Shown here piece after piece: positions 26,179-33,573 of a DNA stretch of 64,000 bases. Each line of letters opens with the position of its first letter. Position 1 is the first letter of the stretch. This stretch comes from Pelagibacteraceae bacterium (GTDB taxonomy: Bacteria > Pseudomonadota > Alphaproteobacteria > Pelagibacterales > Pelagibacteraceae), in contig PAFH01000008.1 in NCBI GenBank assembly GCA_002704145.1, positions 1 to 64,000 on the forward strand. Reading direction: 5' to 3'. Under the pieces are notes generated by a model. The model was not told the DNA's origin and did no database searches. It saw nothing but the letters and a program-made list of their open reading frames with translations. Position numbers and translations under genes: made by a program.

Positions 26179-26847
26179 TTATCTATTATTATTCTCATTG
26201 TCATCGTTAGATGATTGATCTGTATTTTCTGGTTGAGTCTCTTCTTGTTGTTCCGGTTCTGGTTCAGGGCTAGACTCTGTTTCAGGTGTGGTTTCAGGTT
26301 CAGGTGTGGTTTCAGGTTCAGGTGTGGTTTCAGGTTGTTGATTTGATTCTTCTCTTCCAATATCTGCTGCCGTCTTAGACTCAGGCTCTCTTCTCATAAA
26401 GAAATAAATTCCTGCTGCGATAACAGCTATTGCTCCTAAAATATAAAGAATTATATTTAACCAACTGCTTCCCTCTTCTTTTTCAGTTGTATCTTGAGTT
26501 GGTGTAATCTCAGGTTCCTCAGGTTTAGCTTCTTGTTCCTGAGATTGTTCTTGAGTTACCTCTTCTTTATTAGACTCTGGTTCTTTAGCTGGTTCTGGTG
26601 TTGGTTCTGGTGTTGGTTCTGGTTCTGGTGTTGGTTCTGGTTCTGGTGTTGGTTCTGGTTCTGGTGTTGGTTCTGGTGTTGGTTCTGGTTCTGGTGTTGG
26701 TTCTGGTTTTATTTCTGGAGGAGGAGTTACAACTTCTTCGGTTTTAGTAACTTCTGCTTCGGCTACTTCATCGTCTTTTGGTTTTGGAGAGATTACACCT
26801 GTAGCAATTAAAATCGCACCTATTCCAAAGACAATTATAAAGTCCAT
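26179..26847 (-). CDS. Glu-Pro repeat membrane protein, unknown function
   Basis: A 222-residue protein I cannot assign to a family. Seen: N-terminal membrane helix (residues 2-20), a long PEPTPEP repeat (about 47-87), an acidic Gln/Glu stretch, a second membrane helix (about 131-151, NIILYILGAIAVIAAGIYFFM) ending in RRE, then a second repeat (ETTPEP three times) and an acidic Asp/Asn tail. Pro-Glu/Thr stretches are typical of extended spacers, as in TonB, but no TonB C-terminal domain exists. It has its own upstream gap of 79 bases. The opposite-strand frame is a Trp/Phe-rich artefact. Confidence 0.72.
   Translation of the reverse strand: MDFIIVFGIGAILIATGVISPKPKDDEVAEAEVTKTEEVVTPPPEIKPEPTPEPEPTPEPTPEPEPTPEPEPTPEPEPTPEPTPEPAKEPESNKEEVTQEQSQEQEAKPEEPEITPTQDTTEKEEGSSWLNIILYILGAIAVIAAGIYFFMRREPESKTAADIGREESNQQPETTPEPETTPEPETTPETESSPEPEPEQQEETQPENTDQSSNDDNENNNR
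26283..26336 (-). repeat. Three perfect 18-base tandem repeats inside the Glu-Pro protein gene
   Basis: The plus-strand unit CAGGTGTGGTTTCAGGTT occurs at 26283-26300, 26301-26318 and 26319-26336 without mismatch. On the coding strand each unit encodes six residues (the ETTPEP motif in frame). Copy-number change in steps of 18 would keep the frame. Confidence 0.9.
26591..26708 (-). repeat. Tandem 12/18-base repeat array encoding PEPTPEP
   Basis: Alternating units GGTTCTGGTGTT (12 bases) and GGTTCTGGTTCTGGTGTT (18 bases) on the plus strand fill this stretch, nearly without mismatch. They encode alternating PTPE and PEPTPE blocks. Units are multiples of three, so expansion or contraction only changes spacer length. 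The lack of mismatches suggests recent slippage or active homogenisation. Confidence 0.88.
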
Positions 26848-26880
26848 AGAATCACTATATTTAATTAAAAATTAATTACT

Positions 26881-26886
26881 ATTATA
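26881..26886 (-). promoter_or_regulatory. Candidate -10 box for the Glu-Pro protein gene
   Basis: The gap 26848-26926 is large for this genome. It contains ATTATA on the plus strand, that is TATAAT on the minus strand, 34 bases before the ATG at 26847. No good -35 is seen. A separate promoter here would let this gene be expressed apart from the lpxB-deacetylase unit upstream. Confidence 0.35.
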
Positions 26887-26926
26887 TTCTGCTATCTATA
26901 TGTACGATTTGGGGTGTTGTGGATAT

Positions 26927-27853
26927 TTAGTTTTTTAATGCTAATAAATGCTGCTTAATACTTTCGGATAATGCTAATAAATCATAGCCGCCCTCCAGGA
27001 CAGAAATGACTCTACCTTTAGAATGAATGTTGGCCAAATCTATAATTTGTTTTGTAATTAGATAAAAATCCTCTGACTCTAAATTAATATTTGCTAAGGG
27101 GTCTCTTGTATGAGCATCAAAACCAGCTGAAATGAAAATTACCTCTGGTTTAAATTTATCTATTGGCTTTAATATTTTTTGATCAAATATTTTTAAAAAC
27201 TCTTTACCTTTCATTCCAATTTTTAAAGGAGCATTAAAAATATTTCCTACTCCAATCTCTTCGCAAGAACCAGTACCTGGAAATAAAGGAAATTCATGAG
27301 AAGAAGCATACACTACTGTTTCATCATTATAGAAGATTTCTTGTGTTCCATTTCCATGATGTACATCAAAGTCAATAATAGCGACTTTGTTTATTTTATA
27401 TTTTTTCTGTAAATATCTAGTTGCAACAGCAATATTATTAATAAAACAAAAACCCATAGCTTTTGATGTTTCAGCATGATGTCCGGGAGGTCTGATGGCA
27501 CAAAAAACTCTCTCATTTTTTTCCATTAAATCATCTACTGCAGCTATTCCTGCGCCACACGATCTTAAAATAGCATTTTTGCTATCAGGACAGAGCATGG
27601 TATCTGCATGGGGTTCCTTTTCCACTCCTATTAAACCAGTTTTTGGTATGTTTGAAAAAATGCTTTCAATATGATTTTTTGGGTGAACTAAAGAAATTGT
27701 TTCAATATCTGCGAGAGGTGCTTCTTTAAGATCAATTTTAAAATCTCTTATTTGCTTAATAGACTCTAAGATGCTGCTTATTCTTTCTTTTCTTTCAGGG
27801 TGATTAAACCCGTTATCTTTAAGCAAACAATCATTGTGTTTGTAAACAATCAT
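26927..27853 (-). CDS. Histone-deacetylase-family (arginase-fold) amidohydrolase
   Basis: A 308-residue zinc-dependent deacetylase of the HDAC/AcuC/acetylpolyamine group. Seen: NHPERKERI near the N-terminus, the catalytic His pair in RPPGHHAE, zinc ligands in DFDVHHGNGTQ and in SAGFDAHTRDPL, and the end motif VLEGGYDL. The substrate could be acetyl-polyamine, acetyl-lysine or another amide; sequence alone does not decide. It overlaps lpxB by four bases, so it is translated with the lipid A unit, but no link to lipid A is established. In related genomes such genes also occur beside isoprenoid genes. Confidence 0.92.
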   Translation of the reverse strand: MIVYKHNDCLLKDNGFNHPERKERISSILESIKQIRDFKIDLKEAPLADIETISLVHPKNHIESIFSNIPKTGLIGVEKEPHADTMLCPDSKNAILRSCGAGIAAVDDLMEKNERVFCAIRPPGHHAETSKAMGFCFINNIAVATRYLQKKYKINKVAIIDFDVHHGNGTQEIFYNDETVVYASSHEFPLFPGTGSCEEIGVGNIFNAPLKIGMKGKEFLKIFDQKILKPIDKFKPEVIFISAGFDAHTRDPLANINLESEDFYLITKQIIDLANIHSKGRVISVLEGGYDLLALSESIKQHLLALKN

Positions 27854-28983
27854 TTTAAAAATTTATTTAATGACAAGCTTGCTAGCTCAGATGAGGTTCC
27901 ATTTATTTTGAGGTCATTTAGAATATTTTGAACTTTATCAACTTGTTCTTGAATTTTTTCTGGGTTTTCCAAAAAATTACTTACATGTCTAAAAATACTT
28001 TTAGGGTTACAATTAGACTGAATTAGTTCTGGGATAATTTCTTCATTAGCAGCAAAATTTATAATATTTGCATATTTTGTTTTAACAAGACTTTTGACTA
28101 TTAAAAAATTTATCAATCCCATCTTATAAAGAATAATTGAGGGTATCTTAGCATTAGAAATTTCTAAAGAGACCGTTCCTGATTTGGCTACAGCAAAAAT
28201 AGATTTTTGAAGAATATGAGATTTAATTTTATCATCACTAACTATTTCACAGTTAGATAAATTACTTTTATCAATAAATGATTTTAAAAACTCAGAATAT
28301 TCTTTTGTTGAATGAAATACATAAATCATATCACTGTACTTCTCATTCATTAGACTAATAAAATCTAATAGAATTGGCATTAACACAATTATTTCTGACT
28401 TACGACTTCCTGCAAATACAGAGATTAATGCTTTATTTTTTTCTATAATTTGATTGATGTCAATTTTACCACGTTCTTTATTTTGTAATAGAGGATGACC
28501 TACAAATTCACAACTCATATTTTCTTTTTCAAAGTATTTTTTTTCAAAGGTAAATAATAATAAAATATGATCAATGAAATTTTTAATTTTTTTTACTCGC
28601 CCTTCTCTCCATACCCAAACTTGAGGAGCAACATAATGGACGGTTTTAATCTTTGGATTTAATTTTTTTACTTTTTCCGCCACTCTAAGAGTAAAATCTG
28701 GACTATCAACCGTAAATAATACATCTGGATTATATTCTAAAATAGTTTTTACTGTTAGATTAATTTTTTTATTTATCTTAAATATATTTAAAATCACACT
28801 TGTAAAACCTAAATAAGTAATTTCTTTTAAATCATAAATAGATTTTATTCCAAGAGACTGTAGATGTTCTCCTCCCACAGATAAGTATTCTATATTTTGA
28901 TTTATTTTTTTTAAATCATTTATTACTTTTGAGGCTAATTTATCTCCTGACGGTTCACCAGTTAAAATAAAAATTTTCTTCAT
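27850..28983 (-). CDS. lpxB: Lipid-A-disaccharide synthase
   Basis: GT19 glycosyltransferase joining UDP-2,3-diacylglucosamine and lipid X into the lipid A disaccharide at the inner membrane's cytoplasmic face. It is 377 residues long, with GEPSGDKLASKVI at the N-terminus, SVGGEHLQSLG, FTVDSPDFTLRVAEK, HYVAPQVWVWREGR, FVGHPLLQ, AGSRKSEI and the AKSGTVSLEISNA donor-site motif. It overlaps the sugar dehydrogenase upstream by four bases. Confidence 0.96.
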   Translation of the reverse strand: MKKIFILTGEPSGDKLASKVINDLKKINQNIEYLSVGGEHLQSLGIKSIYDLKEITYLGFTSVILNIFKINKKINLTVKTILEYNPDVLFTVDSPDFTLRVAEKVKKLNPKIKTVHYVAPQVWVWREGRVKKIKNFIDHILLLFTFEKKYFEKENMSCEFVGHPLLQNKERGKIDINQIIEKNKALISVFAGSRKSEIIVLMPILLDFISLMNEKYSDMIYVFHSTKEYSEFLKSFIDKSNLSNCEIVSDDKIKSHILQKSIFAVAKSGTVSLEISNAKIPSIILYKMGLINFLIVKSLVKTKYANIINFAANEEIIPELIQSNCNPKSIFRHVSNFLENPEKIQEQVDKVQNILNDLKINGTSSELASLSLNKFLK

Positions 28984-30047
28984 TTATACATTCTCCATAA
29001 TTCGCCATTGTCAGATAACATATAAAGATCTCCGGTATTTTTTTGTATTTTAATATCTCTAATTCTACCAATCTTTCCTTTAAAAATAATTTCTTCATTA
29101 AGAAACTTTTCATCTTTATATTTAATTTTTCTTAAGGACTGATCTTTAAGAGATGTAATTAGAGCATCGCCATTCCACTCTTTAAATGTATTTCCATTAT
29201 AAATTGTCATAGCGCTGACTGCTATTGAGGGTACCCAATATTTAATTGCTTTGGTGAATCCTGGTTTCCATTTAGGGCCAATTTTGGTTCCAGAATAATT
29301 GGTTCCTCCCCAGCCCAATATTTTCCATCCGTAATTTTCTCCAAATTTTGTTATACCAAACCAATCTCCACCTTTTGCTCCATGGTTTGTTAAGTAGATC
29401 TTGTTATCAAATGGAGAAAGAGCCATCCCTTGTGGATTTCTGACCCCTATTTGATAAATTTCAGGCAACCAGTCCATCTTACCTTTAAATTTTGGATTAT
29501 CATTAGGAATAGAGCCATCAAGATTGACTCTTATTATGCTTCCAGGGTGTTTTTTTCCATCTTGAGCAATCATTCCCTGACCTCTCTCTCCTGCAGTAAC
29601 ATAAAGATGTTTATCCTTAATAACTAACCTTGATCCAAAATGATATCCAGAGTCAATTGGTGGTTCTGCTCGAAAAATGTTTTTGAATATTATTTTTTTT
29701 TTATCAAATATTCCTTTTGCAACAGACGTACTAGTTTTCCAATCACCTCTGTTTTCTGCGTAAGAAATAAAAATTTTGTTTTTATTGTATAATACGTCAA
29801 GTAATCCACCTTGACCTAAGCTTATAAGAGAAAGGTTATGTTTTATTTCGTTTTTATACTTAGTCTTTAAATTTAGAGTAAATAATTTACCTGTTTTTTC
29901 AGTAATTATTATATTTTCTTTATCAATAAATGATAGACTCCAGGGTTTGTTAAAATCACCATATATCTTTTCAAACTTTATTTCCGAAGTGTATAAATTT
30001 GAAAAAATAAATAAAGATAAAAATAAACAAATAATTAACTTTTTCAT
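28980..30047 (-). CDS. PQQ-dependent sugar dehydrogenase family (soluble GDH-like beta-propeller)
   Basis: A 355-residue periplasmic protein: signal peptide (MKKLIICLFLSLFIFSNLYT), then the six-bladed GSDH/YliI propeller with KPWSLSFIDKENIIITEK, QGGLLDVLY, GYHFGSRLVI, YQIGVRNPQGMALSP, NHGAKGGDWFG and the closing GRIRDIKI. Family members oxidise aldoses with PQQ, but some lack activity. No PQQ synthesis gene is in the window. It lies inside the lipid A gene run, overlapping both lpxI and lpxB by four bases, which is unusual. Confidence 0.88.
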   Translation of the reverse strand: MKKLIICLFLSLFIFSNLYTSEIKFEKIYGDFNKPWSLSFIDKENIIITEKTGKLFTLNLKTKYKNEIKHNLSLISLGQGGLLDVLYNKNKIFISYAENRGDWKTSTSVAKGIFDKKKIIFKNIFRAEPPIDSGYHFGSRLVIKDKHLYVTAGERGQGMIAQDGKKHPGSIIRVNLDGSIPNDNPKFKGKMDWLPEIYQIGVRNPQGMALSPFDNKIYLTNHGAKGGDWFGITKFGENYGWKILGWGGTNYSGTKIGPKWKPGFTKAIKYWVPSIAVSAMTIYNGNTFKEWNGDALITSLKDQSLRKIKYKDEKFLNEEIIFKGKIGRIRDIKIQKNTGDLYMLSDNGELWRMYK

Positions 30048-30835
30048 TTTACTGTAATAAACATATTATTTTTATTAGCGAAATTAATGCAATCTTTTTT
30101 TTCTAGGAACACATGTTGTTTATCTTTAACAACTATTCCTTTTAATCCAGATAACTTACATTGTTTTAAGGTTTTTAAACCTATAGTTGGTAAATCAATT
30201 CTTAAATCTTGCTTTTTTTTAGGAAATTTAACTAATACACCTTTGTTTTTATATTTTTTATTTTTACATTTCTTAAGCATTTTTTGGGTGCCTCCTTTTC
30301 CTTCAATAGCAATAACCTTTTTATTTCTCACTACAGTGCCTTGACTGAACGAATATTTGTCTAATCGATTTAGTGTATAAATAGCCTTATTAATATCGAG
30401 TTTATCACTTCTATTAGGTTTTGTTTTGGCATAGTTTCCTCTCTTTAAACTTAGTTCAGGATTAAATGTTAAAGAACTAATGGTTTTAAATTTTTCTTTC
30501 TTAAAAATATTAATTACTTCTTTTAAAATAGCTGCATCGCCGAGCTGAGCGCTTTTGATTAAACTAGGCATATAGTAAGCTCCTTTTAAATCAAGCCGAA
30601 TTTTAGAAAATTTGGGTTTTTTTATTTTTCCAGCAAATAACACTTTTTTACATTTATTTTCTTTTAATATTCTTATAATTTTACCAAATTGGCCTATAGA
30701 AACTGAATAAGAATTTTTATTTTTTTTAAAATTATTATTTTTAGTTAGATCAATAATTAAGTATTTCTTTTTACCTTTTATTTTTTTTAAGATTCTTTTT
30801 GGAAAATCGTTATCTCCAAATATAAGCCCGATCAT
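30044..30835 (-). CDS. lpxI: UDP-2,3-diacylglucosamine pyrophosphatase LpxI
   Basis: The alphaproteobacterial alternative to LpxH, releasing lipid X and UMP. I start it at the ATG at 30835 (MIGLIFGDNDFPKRI, like family N-termini) instead of a longer frame from 30886 that would overlap lpxA. This leaves seven bases after the lpxA stop and gives 263 residues. Seen: VSIGQFGKIIRILKENKCKKV, FAGKIKKPKF, LGDAAIL, FSQGTVVRNKKVIAIEGKGG (split by me from a longer motif) and the C-terminal PTIGLKTL. It lies between lpxA and lpxB as in relatives. Confidence 0.92.
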   Translation of the reverse strand: MIGLIFGDNDFPKRILKKIKGKKKYLIIDLTKNNNFKKNKNSYSVSIGQFGKIIRILKENKCKKVLFAGKIKKPKFSKIRLDLKGAYYMPSLIKSAQLGDAAILKEVINIFKKEKFKTISSLTFNPELSLKRGNYAKTKPNRSDKLDINKAIYTLNRLDKYSFSQGTVVRNKKVIAIEGKGGTQKMLKKCKNKKYKNKGVLVKFPKKKQDLRIDLPTIGLKTLKQCKLSGLKGIVVKDKQHVFLEKKDCINFANKNNMFITVK

Positions 30836-30842
30836 AATTATC

Positions 30843-31622
30843 TTAGCTTTTTGGTGAACAAATAGGTCTTTTTTTATCTTTTTCAATAAATGAAACTACT
30901 TCTTGTACTAGTTCATTGCCTTTGTGTTCTCCGTTAATTTTTCCAAGGTTTTCGTGTAAATTTTTTGAAGCAATTATTTCTTTATAAGCTTTGCTTAATC
31001 CCATGATTTTTTTATTTTCGTATTTTTTTCTTCTAAGTCCTATTAAATTAAGACCTTCTAAATAATTCCTATTTCCAATTGATAATCCAAAAGGAATCAC
31101 ATCTTTTAAAACTCCGGTCATCCCCCCGATCATTGCTAATCTTCCTATTCTAGTAAACTGCTGAACTGCTGAATTTCCTCCAATAACTACAGAGTCTTCG
31201 ATTATAACATGTCCACCCAACGGAACATTATTTGCTATAATAACGTTATTACCAATTATACAGTCATGAGCTATATGTGAAGAAATCATAAACAAGCAAT
31301 TATTACCTATAATTGTTTTTGATTTATCTCCTGCAGTGCCCGGATTAATAGTTACATATTCACGTATTAAGTTATCTTCTCCTATATCAAGACTGTTTTT
31401 TTCACCTTTAAATTTAAGATCTTGTGGTTGGGTTCCTATACTGGCAAATGGAAAAATTTTAGTTCGTTTTCCAACTTTTGTATTGCCTTCAATATGAACA
31501 TTCGATACTAGCTCTACATTTTCTTCAAGAATTACGTTTGGACCCACATAACAGAATGGACCAATTTTAACATTTTTTAAAATTTTAGCTTTAGAGTCTA
31601 CTACACTCGATTTATGAATCAT
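30843..31622 (-). CDS. lpxA: UDP-N-acetylglucosamine acyltransferase
   Basis: First step of lipid A synthesis; a left-handed beta-helix trimer, 259 residues from the ATG at 31622, which shares one base with the fabZ stop (TAATG). A longer frame from 31652 inside fabZ is unlikely. Hexapeptide repeats run from IHKSSVVDSKAKI to about residue 190; the catalytic histidine is in SSHIAHDC. IGNRNYLEGLNLIGLRR is the family's acyl-chain and C-terminal region. It uses acyl-ACP and UDP-GlcNAc in the cytoplasm. Confidence 0.96.
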   Translation of the reverse strand: MIHKSSVVDSKAKILKNVKIGPFCYVGPNVILEENVELVSNVHIEGNTKVGKRTKIFPFASIGTQPQDLKFKGEKNSLDIGEDNLIREYVTINPGTAGDKSKTIIGNNCLFMISSHIAHDCIIGNNVIIANNVPLGGHVIIEDSVVIGGNSAVQQFTRIGRLAMIGGMTGVLKDVIPFGLSIGNRNYLEGLNLIGLRRKKYENKKIMGLSKAYKEIIASKNLHENLGKINGEHKGNELVQEVVSFIEKDKKRPICSPKS

Positions 31623-32074
31623 TATTTTCTGTCTACTATAGTTGCTGACCACTCTGCATCAGCCATTCTTTTTCCATTAACTTTTGCTATACCTTTGTAT
31701 TTCCAAACTCGACCATGAGATCTGACAGCTTCAATTTCTAAATGTAATTCACAATCAGGTATAACTGGACTTCTAAATCTTGCTTTTTCTACACTCATTA
31801 AATAAACAAGTTTATTAGCATATTCTTTTGGGTCAATGCCATGGGCTGTTAATGCAGCTGCAGCCTGACCGAACGCCTCTACAATCAAAACACCAGGCAT
31901 TACTGGTTGATCTGGGAAATGTCCTTGGACATAGAAACCATCTTTTTTAACATTCATTATTGCAGTAGCTGATTTTAAAGGAACTATTTTTGTTAATCTA
32001 TCAATCAATAACATTGGTTCTCTATGAGGCAATAAACTTTCAATCTTTTTTTTATTTATCTCAGTCTCACTCAT
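31622..32074 (-). CDS. fabZ: 3-hydroxyacyl-ACP dehydratase FabZ
   Basis: Hot-dog-fold dehydratase of the fatty acid elongation cycle, competing with LpxA/LpxD for 3-hydroxyacyl-ACP. The catalytic histidine is in GHFPDQPVMPGV and the glutamate in VEAFGQ; LPHREPMLLIDR is also typical. I start at ATG 32074, giving 150 residues: it forms TAATG with the lpxD stop, while a frame from TTG at 32086 only adds four residues inside lpxD. Confidence 0.96.
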   Translation of the reverse strand: MSETEINKKKIESLLPHREPMLLIDRLTKIVPLKSATAIMNVKKDGFYVQGHFPDQPVMPGVLIVEAFGQAAAALTAHGIDPKEYANKLVYLMSVEKARFRSPVIPDCELHLEIEAVRSHGRVWKYKGIAKVNGKRMADAEWSATIVDRK

Positions 32075-33039
32075 TATTTTTTCCAATTTTTAATAAATTC
32101 TTTAAAAGGTACTGCGGGATATCCCATTACTATTTGATTATCTTCGACATCTTTAACTACCCCGCTGCCACCTCCAATTTTAACGTTATTTCCAATTGTT
32201 AAATGTCCAGATATCCCAGCTTGACCACCAATAGAAACATTATTTCCAATTGTTGAACTTCCTGCAAAACCAACTTGTCCAGCTATCATACAGTTTGATC
32301 CAATTTTTACATTATGAGCAACATGAACTTGGTTATCTAGATAAGTATTCTCTCCAATTTCTGTGTCATCAACTGAGCCTCTATCAATTGTACATCCGGA
32401 GGCAATTTCTACGTTATCTTTAATTAAAACCTTTCCAATGTGCGGAATCTTAAAATTTTTTTCTTTTAAAGGAATAAAGCCGAAACCTTTTGAACCTATT
32501 TTACAATTATCTTGTATAATCACATCGTTTCCTAAAGTTGTACTTTTCAAACATACATTAGATCCAATTACACAATTTTTACCTATTTCAACATCGTGCT
32601 CAATAACAGAAAAAGATCCAATTTGTGAGTTTTTACCAATTTTTACATTTTTACCAATTAAAACATTATTACCAAACTTTACACTTTTGTATTTTTTTTT
32701 GTTAGGGTTTTTTAGGGTAAAATCAGGATAATCAATATCTGCGCTGGGATACATTTTTTTTAAAACTTTTGCTAATTCGAATAAAACATTTTTTACAATT
32801 ATTTTTTCTAATTTATTAGGCAAAAATTTTTCAAGTTTTTTTGTAGTAATGCAAAATGATGCGTTAGTATCTTGAGCAAAAGGTTTGTATTTAACAGAAT
32901 CAAAAAAAGTTAAATCAAATTTTTCAGCATATTTGAGGGTTCTAATATTATTAATTTTTATATTATTTTTAGAACTAAAATTAGGAAAAAGATTATTAAC
33001 AAAAAAGGTTTTTTTTTTAAAAAAAGATTTTGATGACAT
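32074..33039 (-). CDS. lpxD: UDP-3-O-(3-hydroxyacyl)glucosamine N-acyltransferase
   Basis: Third step of lipid A synthesis. It has 321 residues: an N-terminal uridine-binding part (to about 100), then an extended left-handed beta-helix with many (I/V)G-N hexapeptides (IGKNVKIGKNSQIG, IGSNVCLKSTTLG), the catalytic-histidine segment YLDNQVHVAHNVKIG, and IGGQAGISGHLTIG near the end. LpxC, the second-step enzyme, is not in the window. It lies between ompH and fabZ, the standard order. Confidence 0.96.
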   Translation of the reverse strand: MSSKSFFKKKTFFVNNLFPNFSSKNNIKINNIRTLKYAEKFDLTFFDSVKYKPFAQDTNASFCITTKKLEKFLPNKLEKIIVKNVLFELAKVLKKMYPSADIDYPDFTLKNPNKKKYKSVKFGNNVLIGKNVKIGKNSQIGSFSVIEHDVEIGKNCVIGSNVCLKSTTLGNDVIIQDNCKIGSKGFGFIPLKEKNFKIPHIGKVLIKDNVEIASGCTIDRGSVDDTEIGENTYLDNQVHVAHNVKIGSNCMIAGQVGFAGSSTIGNNVSIGGQAGISGHLTIGNNVKIGGGSGVVKDVEDNQIVMGYPAVPFKEFIKNWKK

Positions 33040-33047
33040 TAAACGTT

Positions 33048-33572
33048 TTAGTTTAATTTTATTGATTTTAATTTTGTGTTAAGTATTTTTATAATATCTT
33101 CAGTAATATCTAAATTTTCATCAGCTAAAAGCATACTTTTTTTATCTATTACCATTCTTATTTTTTTTTCTTTCATATATTCTTTTATTATTGGATTTAA
33201 ACTCTTAAGCAGCTCAGCTTTTGCTTTTAATCTTTGTTTTGAAACTTTTGCTAGTAATGAGTTTCTTTCTTTTTGCAAATTTGAGACTTTATTCCTTAAC
33301 TCAGTAACTTTTTTTTTATATTCGTCTCCAGACAATACTTTTTTTTGAGAGATAATTTTTTTTTCCTCTTCTTGTATTTTTTTTTCTTTTTCTTTTAAGT
33401 TTTTTATTCCAGTCTCTAGTTGATTTTTTAAAGATGCTTGAGCCTTTTTGCCAGCCTCACTTTTATTCAAAATGTATTTAAAATCTAAATAATATGGGGT
33501 TTCAGCAAACAAATTTGATACACTAAAAGAAATTATTATTACAAATAAAATGATAAAGTTTTTTTTATTCAT
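33048..33572 (-). CDS. OmpH/Skp-family periplasmic chaperone
   Basis: A 174-residue protein with a signal peptide (NFIILFVIIISFSVSNLFA), an N-terminal strand (YYLDFKYILNKSEAGKKA), and a long Lys/Glu coiled coil (residues about 45-130) returning to AELLKSLNPIIKEYMKEK and a beta end. This is the Skp jellyfish layout that holds unfolded outer-membrane proteins for BamA, whose gene ends one base before. The sequence is low-complexity, so the call rests on layout and position. Confidence 0.85.
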   Translation of the reverse strand: MNKKNFIILFVIIISFSVSNLFAETPYYLDFKYILNKSEAGKKAQASLKNQLETGIKNLKEKEKKIQEEEKKIISQKKVLSGDEYKKKVTELRNKVSNLQKERNSLLAKVSKQRLKAKAELLKSLNPIIKEYMKEKKIRMVIDKKSMLLADENLDITEDIIKILNTKLKSIKLN

Positions 33573-33573
33573 A

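Noticed and set aside
26283..26708. Possible CRISPR array
   Set aside because: Repeats are adjacent tandem units in frame with a protein, without unique spacers and with no cas genes.
26494..26811. Plus-strand 105-codon frame rich in Trp, Phe and Cys, opposite the Glu-Pro repeats
   Set aside because: It is the antisense of a GAA/CCA-type repeat; composition is absurd for a protein and no ribosome-binding site is seen.
26179..26847. TonB-like energy transducer
   Set aside because: Pro-Glu spacer and N-terminal helix are similar, but there is a second membrane helix and no TonB C-terminal domain.
31623..31652. Longer lpxA start ten codons upstream
   Set aside because: It lies inside fabZ; the ATG at 31622 forms TAATG with the fabZ stop and matches LpxA N-termini.
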